A stretch of DNA of 64,000 nucleotides from Casp-actino8 sp046091365. GTDB taxonomy: Bacteria; Actinomycetota; Acidimicrobiia; Acidimicrobiales; Ilumatobacteraceae. Below, one piece after another: positions 17,114 through 25,569 of the stretch (positions within the stretch are counted from its first letter, which is position 1; every line of letters starts with the position of its first letter). The notes under the pieces were generated by a model that did no database searches, was not told the DNA's origin, and saw nothing but the letters and a program-made list of their open reading frames with translations. The translations under genes were made by a program, and so were the position numbers. The stretch is taken from contig JBJTBM010000117.1 of the NCBI GenBank assembly GCA_046091365.1, forward strand, positions 1 through 64,000, read 5' to 3'.

Positions 17114-18301
17114 TCATGGCCGCACGATGGCCGAGAGCATCGCTTGGAACTTGGCTTGGGTCTCGGCCAGTTCGGACATCGGATCGCTCGCGGCCACGAT
17201 GCCCCCGCCGGCGGTCAAAGTGGCGGTGCGTCGGTCCGCCGACAGTTCGGCGCACCGGATCGCCACGGCCCACGTGCCGTTGCCGCGCGCATCGACCCAA
17301 CCGACCGCTCCGCCGTACATGTCGCGATCGAACCCTTCGTGCCCGGCGATGAGGGTCAGAGCCTCCTCGCGGGGATGGCCCCCGAGGGCGGGCGTCGGAC
17401 ACAGCGATCGGGCAAGTTCGAGCACGGACGGGTGCTGGTCGCGCAGACGACCTTCGATCAATGTTCCGAGATGTTGCACGTTGGCGACCTTGACCACCGA
17501 CGGCTCGGGTTCCCAATCGAGATAACTGCAGTGCGGGAGCAACATGTCGTGGATCACGTCGATGACCACGCGGTGCTCGATCTGGTCCTTGATGCTCGCC
17601 AGCAACCTCGCGGCCAACTCGTCGTCGGTGTGCGGGTCGCCCGTGCGTGGCGTGGTGCCAGCCAGCGGATGCGAACGAACGACGTCGCCGTCGACTGCGA
17701 TGAGAAGTTCGGGTGAGGCACCGATGAAACCGTCGATCGAGTATCGGTAACTCGACCCGAACGAGCCGCGCAATCGGGCCAACACCGCGTGCACCGGGAT
17801 CGCTTCGGAACTCTCGATGGTGATCTGACGGGCGATCACCGCTTTCACGAGATCGCCGGCGCGCACCGCGTCACGGGCGGCGGCCACAGCCGACAGATAC
17901 CGCTCGATCGGGGTGAGTGGTCGCACCGTGAACGATGCCGGAACGACGGGGGAGGGGGCGGCGAACGTCGGCACGCTCGCTCCGTCGACCGTGGTGCACC
18001 AACAGTTCCCCGAACCGTCCTTGCCCACCAGAACGGCCGGTATCACGGCGGTCCCGCGGGCCCCCGGGAGAAAGGGCAGACGCCCGAAGGCGACCGGACC
18101 GACCTCTGGAGCATCCGGTGGGAGTCCGTGGCTCTCGTGCGAGATGGCGGCGAGGAACGCCGGGGCGTCGTCGAGGTCGACGCGGGCGACGACGCCGCGG
18201 CCGGCCCAACCGACCCCGTCGCGGACGAACAGGTATCCGTCGTCGGCGGCGACGTCGTTGAGGTCGGGCGCCGAGGCCAACGGAACCGTCACGGCGCGCA
18301 T
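17114..18301 (-). CDS. menF: Isochorismate synthase
   Basis: A 395-aa chorismate-utilising enzyme converting chorismate to isochorismate for menaquinone. The conserved C-terminal domain is visible: LVKAVIARQITIE with the general-base Lys, LAGTTPRTGDPHTDDE, DQIEHRVVIDVIHD, the PTPALGGHPREEA motif typical of isochorismate synthases, and SELAETQAKFQAML with the Mg-binding Glu. ATG 18301 is 5 nt after the stop of menG, so translation follows menG in an operon. Salicylate or anthranilate synthases are related, but the men context favours MenF. Confidence 0.88.
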   Translation of the reverse strand: MRAVTVPLASAPDLNDVAADDGYLFVRDGVGWAGRGVVARVDLDDAPAFLAAISHESHGLPPDAPEVGPVAFGRLPFLPGARGTAVIPAVLVGKDGSGNCWCTTVDGASVPTFAAPSPVVPASFTVRPLTPIERYLSAVAAARDAVRAGDLVKAVIARQITIESSEAIPVHAVLARLRGSFGSSYRYSIDGFIGASPELLIAVDGDVVRSHPLAGTTPRTGDPHTDDELAARLLASIKDQIEHRVVIDVIHDMLLPHCSYLDWEPEPSVVKVANVQHLGTLIEGRLRDQHPSVLELARSLCPTPALGGHPREEALTLIAGHEGFDRDMYGGAVGWVDARGNGTWAVAIRCAELSADRRTATLTAGGGIVAASDPMSELAETQAKFQAMLSAIVRP

Positions 18302-18306
18302 GCTCG

Positions 18307-19023
18307 TCAGTCCCGGGTGGCGACCATCAACTGTGTGATGCCGCCCGACAACTGTCGATGCTCGGCGTCACCGAAGCCGGCCCGTCGCAGGCTCTCGAGC
18401 ATCGCTGCGGGTTCGGGAAGGTAGGCGACGCTCTTGGGCAGGTAGCGGTATGCCGCAGGGTCGGAGAGCCAACCGCCGATCTTGGGCACGATGCGACCGA
18501 AGTAGACGCCGTTGCCGAAACGGACGAGGCGGTTGCGTGGCACCCCGACGTCGAGCAGGGCGATTCGACCCCCCGGTCGTACGACGCGGCCGAGTTCGTC
18601 GAAGAAACTCGGAAGGTCGCGCAGGTTGCGCAGAGCGAACCCGCACGTGGCGCCATCCACCGATCCATCGGTGATCGGCAGGTTCAAGATGTCGGCTTGG
18701 CTCCGCGGGGCTCCGGAGCGATCGGCGGCCAGCATGCCGAAGCTCAGATCCATGGACAACGGTCGGATGCCGACACGACGCAGATCGACACAGAGGTCGC
18801 CGGTGCCGCTGGCCAAGTCGAGCACGAGACTGCCGCTCGGCAATCCGAGCAAACGAACCGTCTTGCGCCGCCAGCGGGTGTCGAGGCGGAAGGTCATGAT
18901 GCGGTTGACGAGGTCGTAGCGGGGCGCGATGGCGTCGAACATCTCGCGAACGGCGGTCACCTTGGCGGCGCCCTCGGGGAGCCGCTCGGTGTCCCAGGAC
19001 GGGCTGTCGGGATCTCGTTCCAC
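18307..19023 (-). CDS. menG: Demethylmenaquinone methyltransferase
   Basis: A 238-aa class I SAM methyltransferase of the UbiE/MenG family, which methylates demethylmenaquinone in the last step. Signature MFDAIAPRYDLVNRIMTF (about 28-45), SAM loop VLDLASGTGDL (about 67-77), DILNLPITDGSVD and the family motif GFALRNLRDL. GTG 19023 is supported by a TAGCCT hexamer 6 nt upstream. It heads a menG-menF operon. UbiE activity on ubiquinone is unlikely as no ubiquinone genes are seen. Confidence 0.92.
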   Translation of the reverse strand: MERDPDSPSWDTERLPEGAAKVTAVREMFDAIAPRYDLVNRIMTFRLDTRWRRKTVRLLGLPSGSLVLDLASGTGDLCVDLRRVGIRPLSMDLSFGMLAADRSGAPRSQADILNLPITDGSVDGATCGFALRNLRDLPSFFDELGRVVRPGGRIALLDVGVPRNRLVRFGNGVYFGRIVPKIGGWLSDPAAYRYLPKSVAYLPEPAAMLESLRRAGFGDAEHRQLSGGITQLMVATRD

Positions 19024-19029
19024 GGCACG

Positions 19030-19035
19030 AGGCTA
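19030..19035 (-). promoter_or_regulatory. -10 element of menG-menF (leaderless)
   Basis: Reverse strand TAGCCT ends 6 nt before GTG 19023. Confidence 0.6.
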
Positions 19036-19139
19036 GGTGTGACCCGTGCCGTTCACGGGTTCGGGGTCGTGGGCATCGGTCACCGAGGGCCATAATCGGG
19101 TCAGGTATCCGCCGTTCAGCGCCATGGGGAGGCACTCAG

Positions 19140-20378
19140 ATGATCGATTTCACCCTCGCACCCGAGCACGAGGCCATTCGTTCGAAGGTCCGTGACTTCG
19201 TCGACTCCGAGATCCGGCCGGCGATCGAGCCGTTCGGACATCGCGAGGAGATGGACGGCGAGAGCCACAAGAAGTATGTGGGCGAACTCATCAAATTGCG
19301 CAAGCGCGCGGTGGAGGTGGGTCTGTGGTTGCCACACATGCCCAAGGAGTGGGGCGGCATGGGACTCGGTCACGTGGCGCTGGCCATGGTGCAGGCCGAG
19401 GCGGCCAAGACACGGGTGGGACCGTGGGTCTTCAACTGCCAGGCGCCTGACGAGGGCAACATGCACACCTTGTTGCACTGGGCGACGCCCGAGCAGAAAG
19501 AGAAATACCTGAAGCCCCTGTGCAACGGAGTGTCTTCGTCGTGCTTCGCCATGACCGAGCCCGAAGTGGCCGGATCCGATCCCACTCTCATTCGCACGCA
19601 CGCCATCAAGGACGGCGACGAGTGGATCATCAACGGACACAAGTGGTTCATCTCGGGGGCCAATCGCGCCAAGTTCGCCATCCTGATCGCCCGCACCGAG
19701 ATGGACGTGCCCGAGGGCTCGCGCGGGGCCAACACGGCGTTCATCATCGACCTGCCGACCGAAGGCTGGAACAACGTGCGCGAGGTCGAGACCATGCACG
19801 GCCCGGGCGGCCACAGCGAGATCGTCATCTCCGACCTGCGCGTACACGACTCGCAGATTCTCGGTGGTCGCGGCAACGGTCACCGACTCGGTCAGTACCG
19901 ACTCGGACCGGCGCGTCTGGCCCACTGCATGCGCTGGATCGCCCAGGCCGAGAGTGCCCTGAACATGATGGTCGACCGTTCGTTGAAGCGTTACTCGCAC
20001 GGGTCGTACCTGGCCGAGAAGCAGGGTGTGCAATGGATGATCGCCGACTCGGCGATGGAGATCTACCAGTGCAAACTCATGATCCTGCACGCCGCGTACA
20101 AGATCGATCGGGGCGACGACTTCCGCACCGAGGTGTCGATGGCCAAGCACTTCGTCGCGAACTCGTTGAACCGCGTGATCGACCGGGCCATTCAGGTGCA
20201 CGGTGCCCTCGGTTACTCGACGGACACTCCGTTGGCCAACATGATGCAGCACGCACGGTGGGCGCGGTTCGCCGACGGCGCCGACGAGATCCACCAGATG
20301 CGCATCGCCGAGAACACCATCAAGGCGTTCACCGACACTGGGTCAACGAGCAAGGCCACCGGCGACCTGCCGATCTGA
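19140..20378 (+). CDS. Acyl-CoA dehydrogenase (ACAD10/11-like)
   Basis: A 412-aa FAD-dependent acyl-CoA dehydrogenase. Recognisable segments are CFAMTEPEVAGSDPT (about 136-150, substrate and flavin contact), WIINGHKWFISGA (about 163-175), the QVHGALGYSTDTPLANM region near 350 and WARFADGADEIHQMRIAENT near 382-400. The EVAGSDP and GADEIHQ variants resemble the ACAD10/11 group rather than straight-chain enzymes. ATG 19140 has a strong GGGGAGG site; an upstream CATAAT may be the -10. It is convergent with an acyl-CoA synthetase gene 6 nt away, suggesting a fatty or branched acid breakdown function. Confidence 0.88.
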   Translation: MIDFTLAPEHEAIRSKVRDFVDSEIRPAIEPFGHREEMDGESHKKYVGELIKLRKRAVEVGLWLPHMPKEWGGMGLGHVALAMVQAEAAKTRVGPWVFNCQAPDEGNMHTLLHWATPEQKEKYLKPLCNGVSSSCFAMTEPEVAGSDPTLIRTHAIKDGDEWIINGHKWFISGANRAKFAILIARTEMDVPEGSRGANTAFIIDLPTEGWNNVREVETMHGPGGHSEIVISDLRVHDSQILGGRGNGHRLGQYRLGPARLAHCMRWIAQAESALNMMVDRSLKRYSHGSYLAEKQGVQWMIADSAMEIYQCKLMILHAAYKIDRGDDFRTEVSMAKHFVANSLNRVIDRAIQVHGALGYSTDTPLANMMQHARWARFADGADEIHQMRIAENTIKAFTDTGSTSKATGDLPI

Positions 20379-20383
20379 GCTGG

Positions 20384-21997
20384 TCAGGAGCCGGCGGCGA
20401 TCTCCTTGGCCCATCGGTAGTCCGCCTTGCCCGACGGCGAGCGCAGGATCGACTTCACACGAATGATGGCTTTGGGCAACTTGTAACGGGCAATATGCCG
20501 GGAGGCCTCGTCGATCAGATCCTGATCGGTCGGATCGTAACCGGGGCGTAGCTGGACGATGGCGACGACCTCGTTGCCCCCGCGTTCGCTCGGTCGACCC
20601 GCGACGACGCTGTCGAAAACGGCCGGATGCGGACGAATCGCGAGCTCCACTTCCTCGGCGAAGATCTTCTCGCCGCCCGAATTGATGGTGACCGAGTCGC
20701 GCCCCCGCAGTTCGACGATCGGACCCTCGAGCAGAACCGCGCGATCGCCGGGTACGACGTAACGGACACCATCGATGATCGGGTACGTGCGGGCGGTCTT
20801 GGCCGGATCGCCCAGATATCCGAGAGCCAATCGCCCGCTCTTGGCGAGCCAGCCCACCTCCGGATCGCTGGGCTCGAGAACCCGTGTGAGGTCCTCCGAC
20901 AGGACGTGGTTGTTGGGAGTGAGCGGAAAGGTTCCCGTCGACGCGCCACCGGCGGCCGACACGTGGGTCAATTGACCGCCGGCCTCGGACGAGCCGAGTC
21001 CGTCGATGATCACGAGGTGCGGAGCGATCTCGAGCAATTCGCGTTTGAGGTGCGCCGACAGCGCCGCCCCGCCGGACAACAGCACGTTGAGTGACGAGAG
21101 GTCGTAGGAGCGCCGGTGCAGTTCGTCGATCAGCGGTCGCGCGAAGGCGTCGCCGACGATCAACAGGAAGTCGATGCACTCCCGTTCGACGGTGCTCCAG
21201 ATGTCGGCGGGATCGAGGCGCTCGGGCACGCTCGGAACGAAGACCGTGCCTCCGATGTTCCACGTTCCGAGGCTCACCCAGTGTCCGGCGCCGTGCATGA
21301 ACGGCGGGGCGATGAGGGCCCGGCGTCCCACCGCGGCGGCCACGAACTCGTCGATCTTCGTCGCGGTCTTCGATGCGCCGAAGCACTCCACGAGCGCGTC
21401 GCCCTGTCGCCACATGACGCCCTTGGGCATTCCGGTGGTACCACCGGTGTAGAGGATGTAGAGGTCGTCCGGAGTGGCCTCGTGCTCGATGGTGGTCGGA
21501 GCCCCGGCGATCGCGTCCTCGTACCACGTCGCCCCGTCGAGCAGCCTGTGGCCGGATTCGTCGCGTACCTGCAGCAGGATCCGCAAGCCGGGAAGCCGCT
21601 CGCGCACCTCGGCCAAGGTCGGGGCGAAGCACGAGTGAAAGACGATGGCCGTGGCGGCGGAGTCGAGCAACAGGTAGGTCAACTCCTCGGCGACGTATCG
21701 GTAGTTCACGTTGAATGGCGCGACCCGCGCCTTGAACGCACCGAGCATGCACTCGAGGTACTCGTTGCCGTTGTGCAGGTAGATGGCCAGGTGATCCTGT
21801 CCGCTCACAGACGGCTCCAGCCGGTCGCGCTCGATGTGGCAGCCGAGACCGGCGTCCTGCAGGTACCGGGCGAGCCGCCGGGTCCGATCGGTCACCTCGG
21901 CCCACGAGTACCGACGGTCGCCGAAGACGAGGCACTCCTGCTCGGGGCGAGTGCTCGCGATGGCCTCGTGCACCTCACCGACCGTGAATTCGTCCAC
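20384..21997 (-). CDS. AMP-forming acyl-CoA synthetase
   Basis: A 537-aa ligase of the ANL superfamily that activates a carboxylic acid with ATP and CoA. P-loop YTGGTTGMPKGV lies near residue 180; GLGSSEAGGQ is the adenine motif; INSGGEKIFAEEVE marks the hinge region, and the catalytic Lys sits in SPSGKADYRWAKE at the C-terminus. The unusual loop SVSGQDHLAIYLHNGNEYLE in the N-domain is also found in mycobacterial FadD3/FadD17-type enzymes (recollection). GTG 21997 follows a leaderless promoter and is divergent from the F420 oxidoreductase gene. Confidence 0.88.
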   Translation of the reverse strand: MDEFTVGEVHEAIASTRPEQECLVFGDRRYSWAEVTDRTRRLARYLQDAGLGCHIERDRLEPSVSGQDHLAIYLHNGNEYLECMLGAFKARVAPFNVNYRYVAEELTYLLLDSAATAIVFHSCFAPTLAEVRERLPGLRILLQVRDESGHRLLDGATWYEDAIAGAPTTIEHEATPDDLYILYTGGTTGMPKGVMWRQGDALVECFGASKTATKIDEFVAAAVGRRALIAPPFMHGAGHWVSLGTWNIGGTVFVPSVPERLDPADIWSTVERECIDFLLIVGDAFARPLIDELHRRSYDLSSLNVLLSGGAALSAHLKRELLEIAPHLVIIDGLGSSEAGGQLTHVSAAGGASTGTFPLTPNNHVLSEDLTRVLEPSDPEVGWLAKSGRLALGYLGDPAKTARTYPIIDGVRYVVPGDRAVLLEGPIVELRGRDSVTINSGGEKIFAEEVELAIRPHPAVFDSVVAGRPSERGGNEVVAIVQLRPGYDPTDQDLIDEASRHIARYKLPKAIIRVKSILRSPSGKADYRWAKEIAAGS

Positions 21998-22003
21998 GGG
22001 GCG

Positions 22004-22009
22004 AACCTA
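22004..22009 (-). promoter_or_regulatory. -10 element of the acyl-CoA synthetase gene (leaderless)
   Basis: Reverse strand TAGGTT ends 6 nt before GTG 21997. Confidence 0.6.
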
Positions 22010-22059
22010 GGTGGACGGAAGTTGGCACCACGAATCCGGTGGTCGTCGATCCCGTCGTT

Positions 22060-22065
22060 TAGGGT
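22060..22065 (+). promoter_or_regulatory. -10 element of the LLM oxidoreductase at 22072 (leaderless)
   Basis: TAGGGT ends 6 nt before ATG 22072; no Shine-Dalgarno. Confidence 0.6.
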
Positions 22066-22071
22066 TCGGCC

Positions 22072-23070
22072 ATGACGCAACACGCGGCACCGGTGAGTGG
22101 TTCGTCGGCGAACGGCATCGTCTTCGGCATGTTCATTCCGCAGGGCTGGAAGATGGAGTTGTCCAACATCGACGATCCGGCCGACAAGTGGGCCAAGACG
22201 ATCGAGGTGGCCGAGGCCGCCGAGCGCCTCGGTTACGACTCGCTCTGGGTGTACGACCACTTCCACAATGTCCCGCGCCCGGCACACGAGACCGTTTTCG
22301 AGTGCTGGTCCACTATCGCGGCCGTCAGCCAGCGCACCTCGCGGATCAGGCTCGGGCAGATGGTCGGGTGCAACAGTTACCGCAACCCCGGTCTGCTGGC
22401 CAAGGTCACCTCGACGATCGACGTCATCTCGGGGGGACGCCTCGAGTGGGGGATCGGCGCCGGATGGTACGAGAACGAGTACCGCGCGTACGGATACGAC
22501 TTTCCCAAGCCCAAGGACCGCATCGGCATGCTGCGCGAGAGCGTGGAGATCGTGCGCTCCATGTGGACCGAGAAGGAGACCACCTACAAGGGCCAGTACT
22601 ACGAGATGGTGCGGGCGAACTGTGATCCCAAGCCCCTGCAGCGCCCGATGCCCCCGATCTGGATCGGTGGCGGAGGCGAACAGCTGACCCTGCGCGTCGT
22701 GGCGATGTACGCGGACTGCTCGAACTTCGGGGGCAATCCCGAGGAATGGGAACGCAAGCGCAACACATTGTGGAACCACTGCCGCACGGTCGGGCGCGAT
22801 CCGGCCACCATTCGCATGACCTGGTCACCGGAGGTGTTCATCCGCGAGACCGAAGCCGAGGTCGAGGCGGCCGGGTCCCGCAGCCTGTGGGGAGAGAACG
22901 TCGACTCGTGGCGGGCGGGCAACCTCGTGGGAACCCCCGAGCAGGTGTGCGAAAAGATCGAGACCTACTTGTCGCTCGGCTGTCGCGGCCTCGTGCCGTG
23001 GTGTCCCGACTACCCGAGTCTCGAGACATTGGAGCTGTTCGCGACCAAGGTGATCCCGAACTTCCGCTGA
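22072..23070 (+). CDS. LLM-class F420-dependent oxidoreductase (TIGR03560-like)
   Basis: A 332-aa luciferase-like TIM-barrel protein. Segments: FGMFIPQGWKMEL start, GYDSLWVYDHFHNVPRP (about 57-73), LGQMVGCNSYRNPGLLAK, the SGGRLEWGIGAGWYENEYRA signature near residues 122-141, and RPMPPIWIGGGGEQLTLR. The catalytic-site DHF is conserved. F420 use is inferred from family. It is divergent from the acyl-CoA synthetase and its stop is 1 nt from the convergent MaoC gene, so it may belong to the same catabolic neighbourhood, but the substrate is unknown. Confidence 0.87.
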   Translation: MTQHAAPVSGSSANGIVFGMFIPQGWKMELSNIDDPADKWAKTIEVAEAAERLGYDSLWVYDHFHNVPRPAHETVFECWSTIAAVSQRTSRIRLGQMVGCNSYRNPGLLAKVTSTIDVISGGRLEWGIGAGWYENEYRAYGYDFPKPKDRIGMLRESVEIVRSMWTEKETTYKGQYYEMVRANCDPKPLQRPMPPIWIGGGGEQLTLRVVAMYADCSNFGGNPEEWERKRNTLWNHCRTVGRDPATIRMTWSPEVFIRETEAEVEAAGSRSLWGENVDSWRAGNLVGTPEQVCEKIETYLSLGCRGLVPWCPDYPSLETLELFATKVIPNFR

Positions 23071-23071
23071 C

Positions 23072-23530
23072 TCAGACGTACGAGCGGAAGATGATCTCGG
23101 CGACGCACGATGGCTTGGGCGAACCTTCGCACTCGAACGTGAATTCCATCGTCGACTGCACGCCACCGGCGATCTCCTCGATCGCCAGCAACTTCACGCC
23201 GAGGCGCAGACGGGCCCCGACGGGCACCGGCGAGGGGAACCGGACCTTGTTGGCTCCGTAGTTCACACCCATCGAGAAGCCTTCGATGCGCACCACGGTC
23301 GGATAGAGCGCCGGTCCGAGCGACAGCGTCAGGTAGCCGTGGGCGATCGGTCCTCCGAAGGGACCGGACTTGGCCCGTTCCACGTCGACGTGGATCCACT
23401 GGTGGTCACCGGTCGCTTCGGCGAACTGATTGACCCGCTCCTGGGTGATCTCCATGTAGTCGCTGTAACCCAAGTGCTCGCCCACGGCGGCCTTGAGTCC
23501 TTCCACTCCGACGATGACGCGTGCGCTCAT
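23072..23530 (-). CDS. MaoC-like (R)-specific enoyl-CoA hydratase
   Basis: A 152-aa hotdog protein of the MaoC/NodN family, which hydrates trans-2-enoyl-CoA. The hydratase-2 motif is visible as ATGDHQWIHVDVERAKSGPFGG (catalytic Asp and His near residues 40-45), then AHGYLTLSLGPAL. ATG 23530 is favoured since relatives begin at this point; CAGGAT ends 6 nt upstream on the reverse strand. The neighbouring dehydrogenase, synthetase and oxidoreductase genes are consistent with beta-oxidation-like use. Length is normal for a single-hotdog form. Confidence 0.87.
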   Translation of the reverse strand: MSARVIVGVEGLKAAVGEHLGYSDYMEITQERVNQFAEATGDHQWIHVDVERAKSGPFGGPIAHGYLTLSLGPALYPTVVRIEGFSMGVNYGANKVRFPSPVPVGARLRLGVKLLAIEEIAGGVQSTMEFTFECEGSPKPSCVAEIIFRSYV

Positions 23531-23567
23531 GGCGACATCCTGCCAGACGGAGGCGGTCCCGCCGAAC

Positions 23568-23999
23568 TCAGCGGTACCAGACTCTTTGGTGTTCGCGACT
23601 TTGGGGGTGCAACAACAGTGCGCAAAGGGCGACATCGAAGATCAGGCTGATCGTGTTGCCCCCGCTGATGCGGTCCCAGATGTCGAAACGGGAACCGGAA
23701 AGGATCCAGAACCGCAGGAGGAACGGCGAGAAAGCGGCGAAGAGGCCGAGTCGCCAACCCCAGCGACGGTCGTTGGCCATGAGTAGTCCGCCGAGGATGA
23801 ACGAAGCGATCACGGCGAGTCCGATGACGGCACCGATCCCCCCTTTGTCGACGCGGGCGTAGCCCACCCAATCGGAGCGATCCATGAACCCGATGAGCGC
23901 GAAGAACCCGTTGAGGTAGAGCAGCATCGTGGCGATCTGCAGGGTCTGCGGAGCCATTCGGTCGAACCAGCGGCGAAAGTCGATCGACGAGCGGGCCAT
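23568..23999 (-). CDS. Small integral membrane protein, unknown function
   Basis: A 143-aa protein with four predicted hydrophobic segments (about 22-40, 54-75, 80-98 and 118-133). The segment pattern TLQIATMLLYLNGFFALIG and WRLGLFAAFSPFLLRFW is seen, with charged loops between. No domain is recognised. ATG 23999 is chosen because the frame upstream overlaps the divergent era promoter and lacks hydrophobic character. It stands divergent from era (73 nt between starts) and upstream of the MaoC gene with 37 nt between. Confidence 0.7.
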   Translation of the reverse strand: MARSSIDFRRWFDRMAPQTLQIATMLLYLNGFFALIGFMDRSDWVGYARVDKGGIGAVIGLAVIASFILGGLLMANDRRWGWRLGLFAAFSPFLLRFWILSGSRFDIWDRISGGNTISLIFDVALCALLLHPQSREHQRVWYR

Positions 24000-24058
24000 G
24001 CACACAGGATGGCACATCCACGGGGGACGATTCGGTCGAGGCTCCGGGTTCGTCCCGA

Positions 24059-24064
24059 TAGGGT
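24059..24064 (+). promoter_or_regulatory. -10 element of era
   Basis: TAGGGT lies 8 nt before ATG 24073, giving a leader of at most about 2 nt. Confidence 0.5.
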
Positions 24065-24072
24065 CAGGCGCG

Positions 24073-24912
24073 ATGCGCTCGGGATTCGTCACGTTGGTCG
24101 GTCGCCCCAACGTCGGCAAGTCGACGTTGTTGAACGCGATCTGCGGCAGCAAGGTGTCGATCGTCTCCGACAAACCGCAGACGACCCGTCGTCAGGTACG
24201 CGGCGTGCTCACCCGCACCGACGCCCAGATCGTCTTCGTCGACACGCCGGGCTTGCACAAGCCCGTCACCGCTCTCGGCGAGCGGGTGAACGCCGCGGCG
24301 ATCGAGTCACTCACCGACGTCGACGTGGCCATTCTGGTGTTGGACGGGACGATGCCGTTCGGGTCCGGCGACCGCTGGGTGGCCTCGCGTCTCGACCTGA
24401 GCAAGACGATCGTGGTGGTGAACAAGACCGATCGCGCCGGACGCGACAAGACTCTGGCCCAACTGGCGACGTCGTCCGAACTCGATGCGGTGGCCTACTT
24501 CCCGGTGTCGGCCAAGTCGGGCGACGGAATTGGGCCGCTCGTCGAGCACGTCGTGTCCATGCTCCCCGAGGGGCCGATGTACTACCCCGAAGACGTGGTC
24601 AGCGACCTCCCGGAGTCCGAATGGGTCGCCGAATTGGTGCGCGAGCAGTTGCTCGCGATGTTCCGAGAGGAATTGCCGTATTCGATCGCGACCCGCGTGA
24701 CCGAGTGGGAGTGGCCGCGTGTGCGCTGTGAGATCGTCGTGGAGCGCGAGAGCCAAAAGGGTATGGTCATCGGCAAAGGGGGAGCGGTCCTCAAAGAGGT
24801 CGGCACTCGCGTGCGGCGCCAGTTGCCCGACGGGGTTTTCATCGAACTGCACGTGGTGGTCGACAAGGATTGGCAACAACGACCCGATCGCGTCGAGCGT
24901 CTCGGTTACTGA
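24073..24912 (+). CDS. era: GTPase Era
   Basis: A 279-aa ribosome-assembly GTPase that binds the 3' end of 16S rRNA. G1 GRPNVGKS (about 10-17), G2 region QTTRRQ, G3 DTPGLH (about 59-64), G4 NKTD (about 118-121) and SAKSGDG are all present. The C-terminal KH domain has GMVIGKGGAVLKEVG. The start at 24073 is chosen over upstream ATGs since MRSGFVTLVGRPNVG is the usual N-terminus and the promoter lies just before it. In other actinobacteria era follows corC; here it stands alone. Confidence 0.95.
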   Translation: MRSGFVTLVGRPNVGKSTLLNAICGSKVSIVSDKPQTTRRQVRGVLTRTDAQIVFVDTPGLHKPVTALGERVNAAAIESLTDVDVAILVLDGTMPFGSGDRWVASRLDLSKTIVVVNKTDRAGRDKTLAQLATSSELDAVAYFPVSAKSGDGIGPLVEHVVSMLPEGPMYYPEDVVSDLPESEWVAELVREQLLAMFREELPYSIATRVTEWEWPRVRCEIVVERESQKGMVIGKGGAVLKEVGTRVRRQLPDGVFIELHVVVDKDWQQRPDRVERLGY

Positions 24913-24927
24913 CCGAGTGGTCGTACG

Positions 24928-25569
24928 TCAGCAGGCGTACCCCGCCGGCAGAAGATTCGCGTAGTCGTCGCAGGCGACGGTCCCACCGGGATCGGTGAGG
25001 TCGCCCCGTCCGCGTGGAACGCTCTGCGGGTTCGATCCCGAGGTGAAGGCAACCTGACCGATGCCCGCGCGTCGCGTGAGGGTCAGCACGATCTGGGCGA
25101 TCGCCAATCGCTGTTCGGCTCCGGGGAGCCCCGTGATGAACGCGGGCGGGAGGTCCACCGTGGCCACACCACGCGAAACCTCGACCGCGGCAACGAAGTC
25201 CAGCGCCAGCGCGGTGCGCAACCCGGCCGCCGTGTCGCCCTCGGGCACTCCTTCGGCCAGGGCGGCCATCACCTGGGGCGCCGCGGCGGGACTGAGTAGC
25301 AGTCGGGTGATCGGCACCACCTGCGTACCGGCGACGAAGAAGAGATTCACGACTTCGACGGGCACCGTCGTGCTGGTGGTGGTCGACTCGACCGGCTGCA
25401 CGGTGGTCGCGGGGGCCGCGGTGGTGGTGGTGGTGGTCACCGCGATGGTGGTCACGTTGAGTTCGTACGGGATCTGGTCGGGGTCGATGGAGCTCACATC
25501 CCCCGAACCGGGGATGCTGCACCCCACGAGCGCGACGAGGTTGACAAGGACGACAGCTCGAAATCTCAC
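24928..25569 (-). CDS. GerMN-domain lipoprotein (LpqB-like)
   Basis: A 213-aa exported lipoprotein. The N-terminal signal ends in a lipobox (LVALVGC, lipidated Cys at residue 17). A low-complexity Thr/Pro/Val linker follows (about 40-70; the DNA around 25420-25440 is a GGT repeat), then a GerMN domain (about 72-185) with LFFVAGTQVVPITRLL and VATVDLPPAFITGLP. The GTG start overlaps the TGA of the upstream sensor kinase gene. In mycobacteria mtrA-mtrB-lpqB form a unit in which LpqB modulates MtrB; here the lipoprotein lacks the long LpqB propeller, so the comparison is by position and domain only. Confidence 0.78.
   Translation of the reverse strand: MRFRAVVLVNLVALVGCSIPGSGDVSSIDPDQIPYELNVTTIAVTTTTTTAAPATTVQPVESTTTSTTVPVEVVNLFFVAGTQVVPITRLLLSPAAAPQVMAALAEGVPEGDTAAGLRTALALDFVAAVEVSRGVATVDLPPAFITGLPGAEQRLAIAQIVLTLTRRAGIGQVAFTSGSNPQSVPRGRGDLTDPGGTVACDDYANLLPAGYAC

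Noticed and set aside
18300..18310. MenF as salicylate or anthranilate synthase
   Set aside because: The PTPALGG motif and menG-menF operon with menD nearby favour isochorismate synthase for menaquinone.
25400..25460. GGT trinucleotide run as a repeat element
   Set aside because: It encodes the Thr-rich linker of the GerMN lipoprotein and is normal low-complexity coding sequence.
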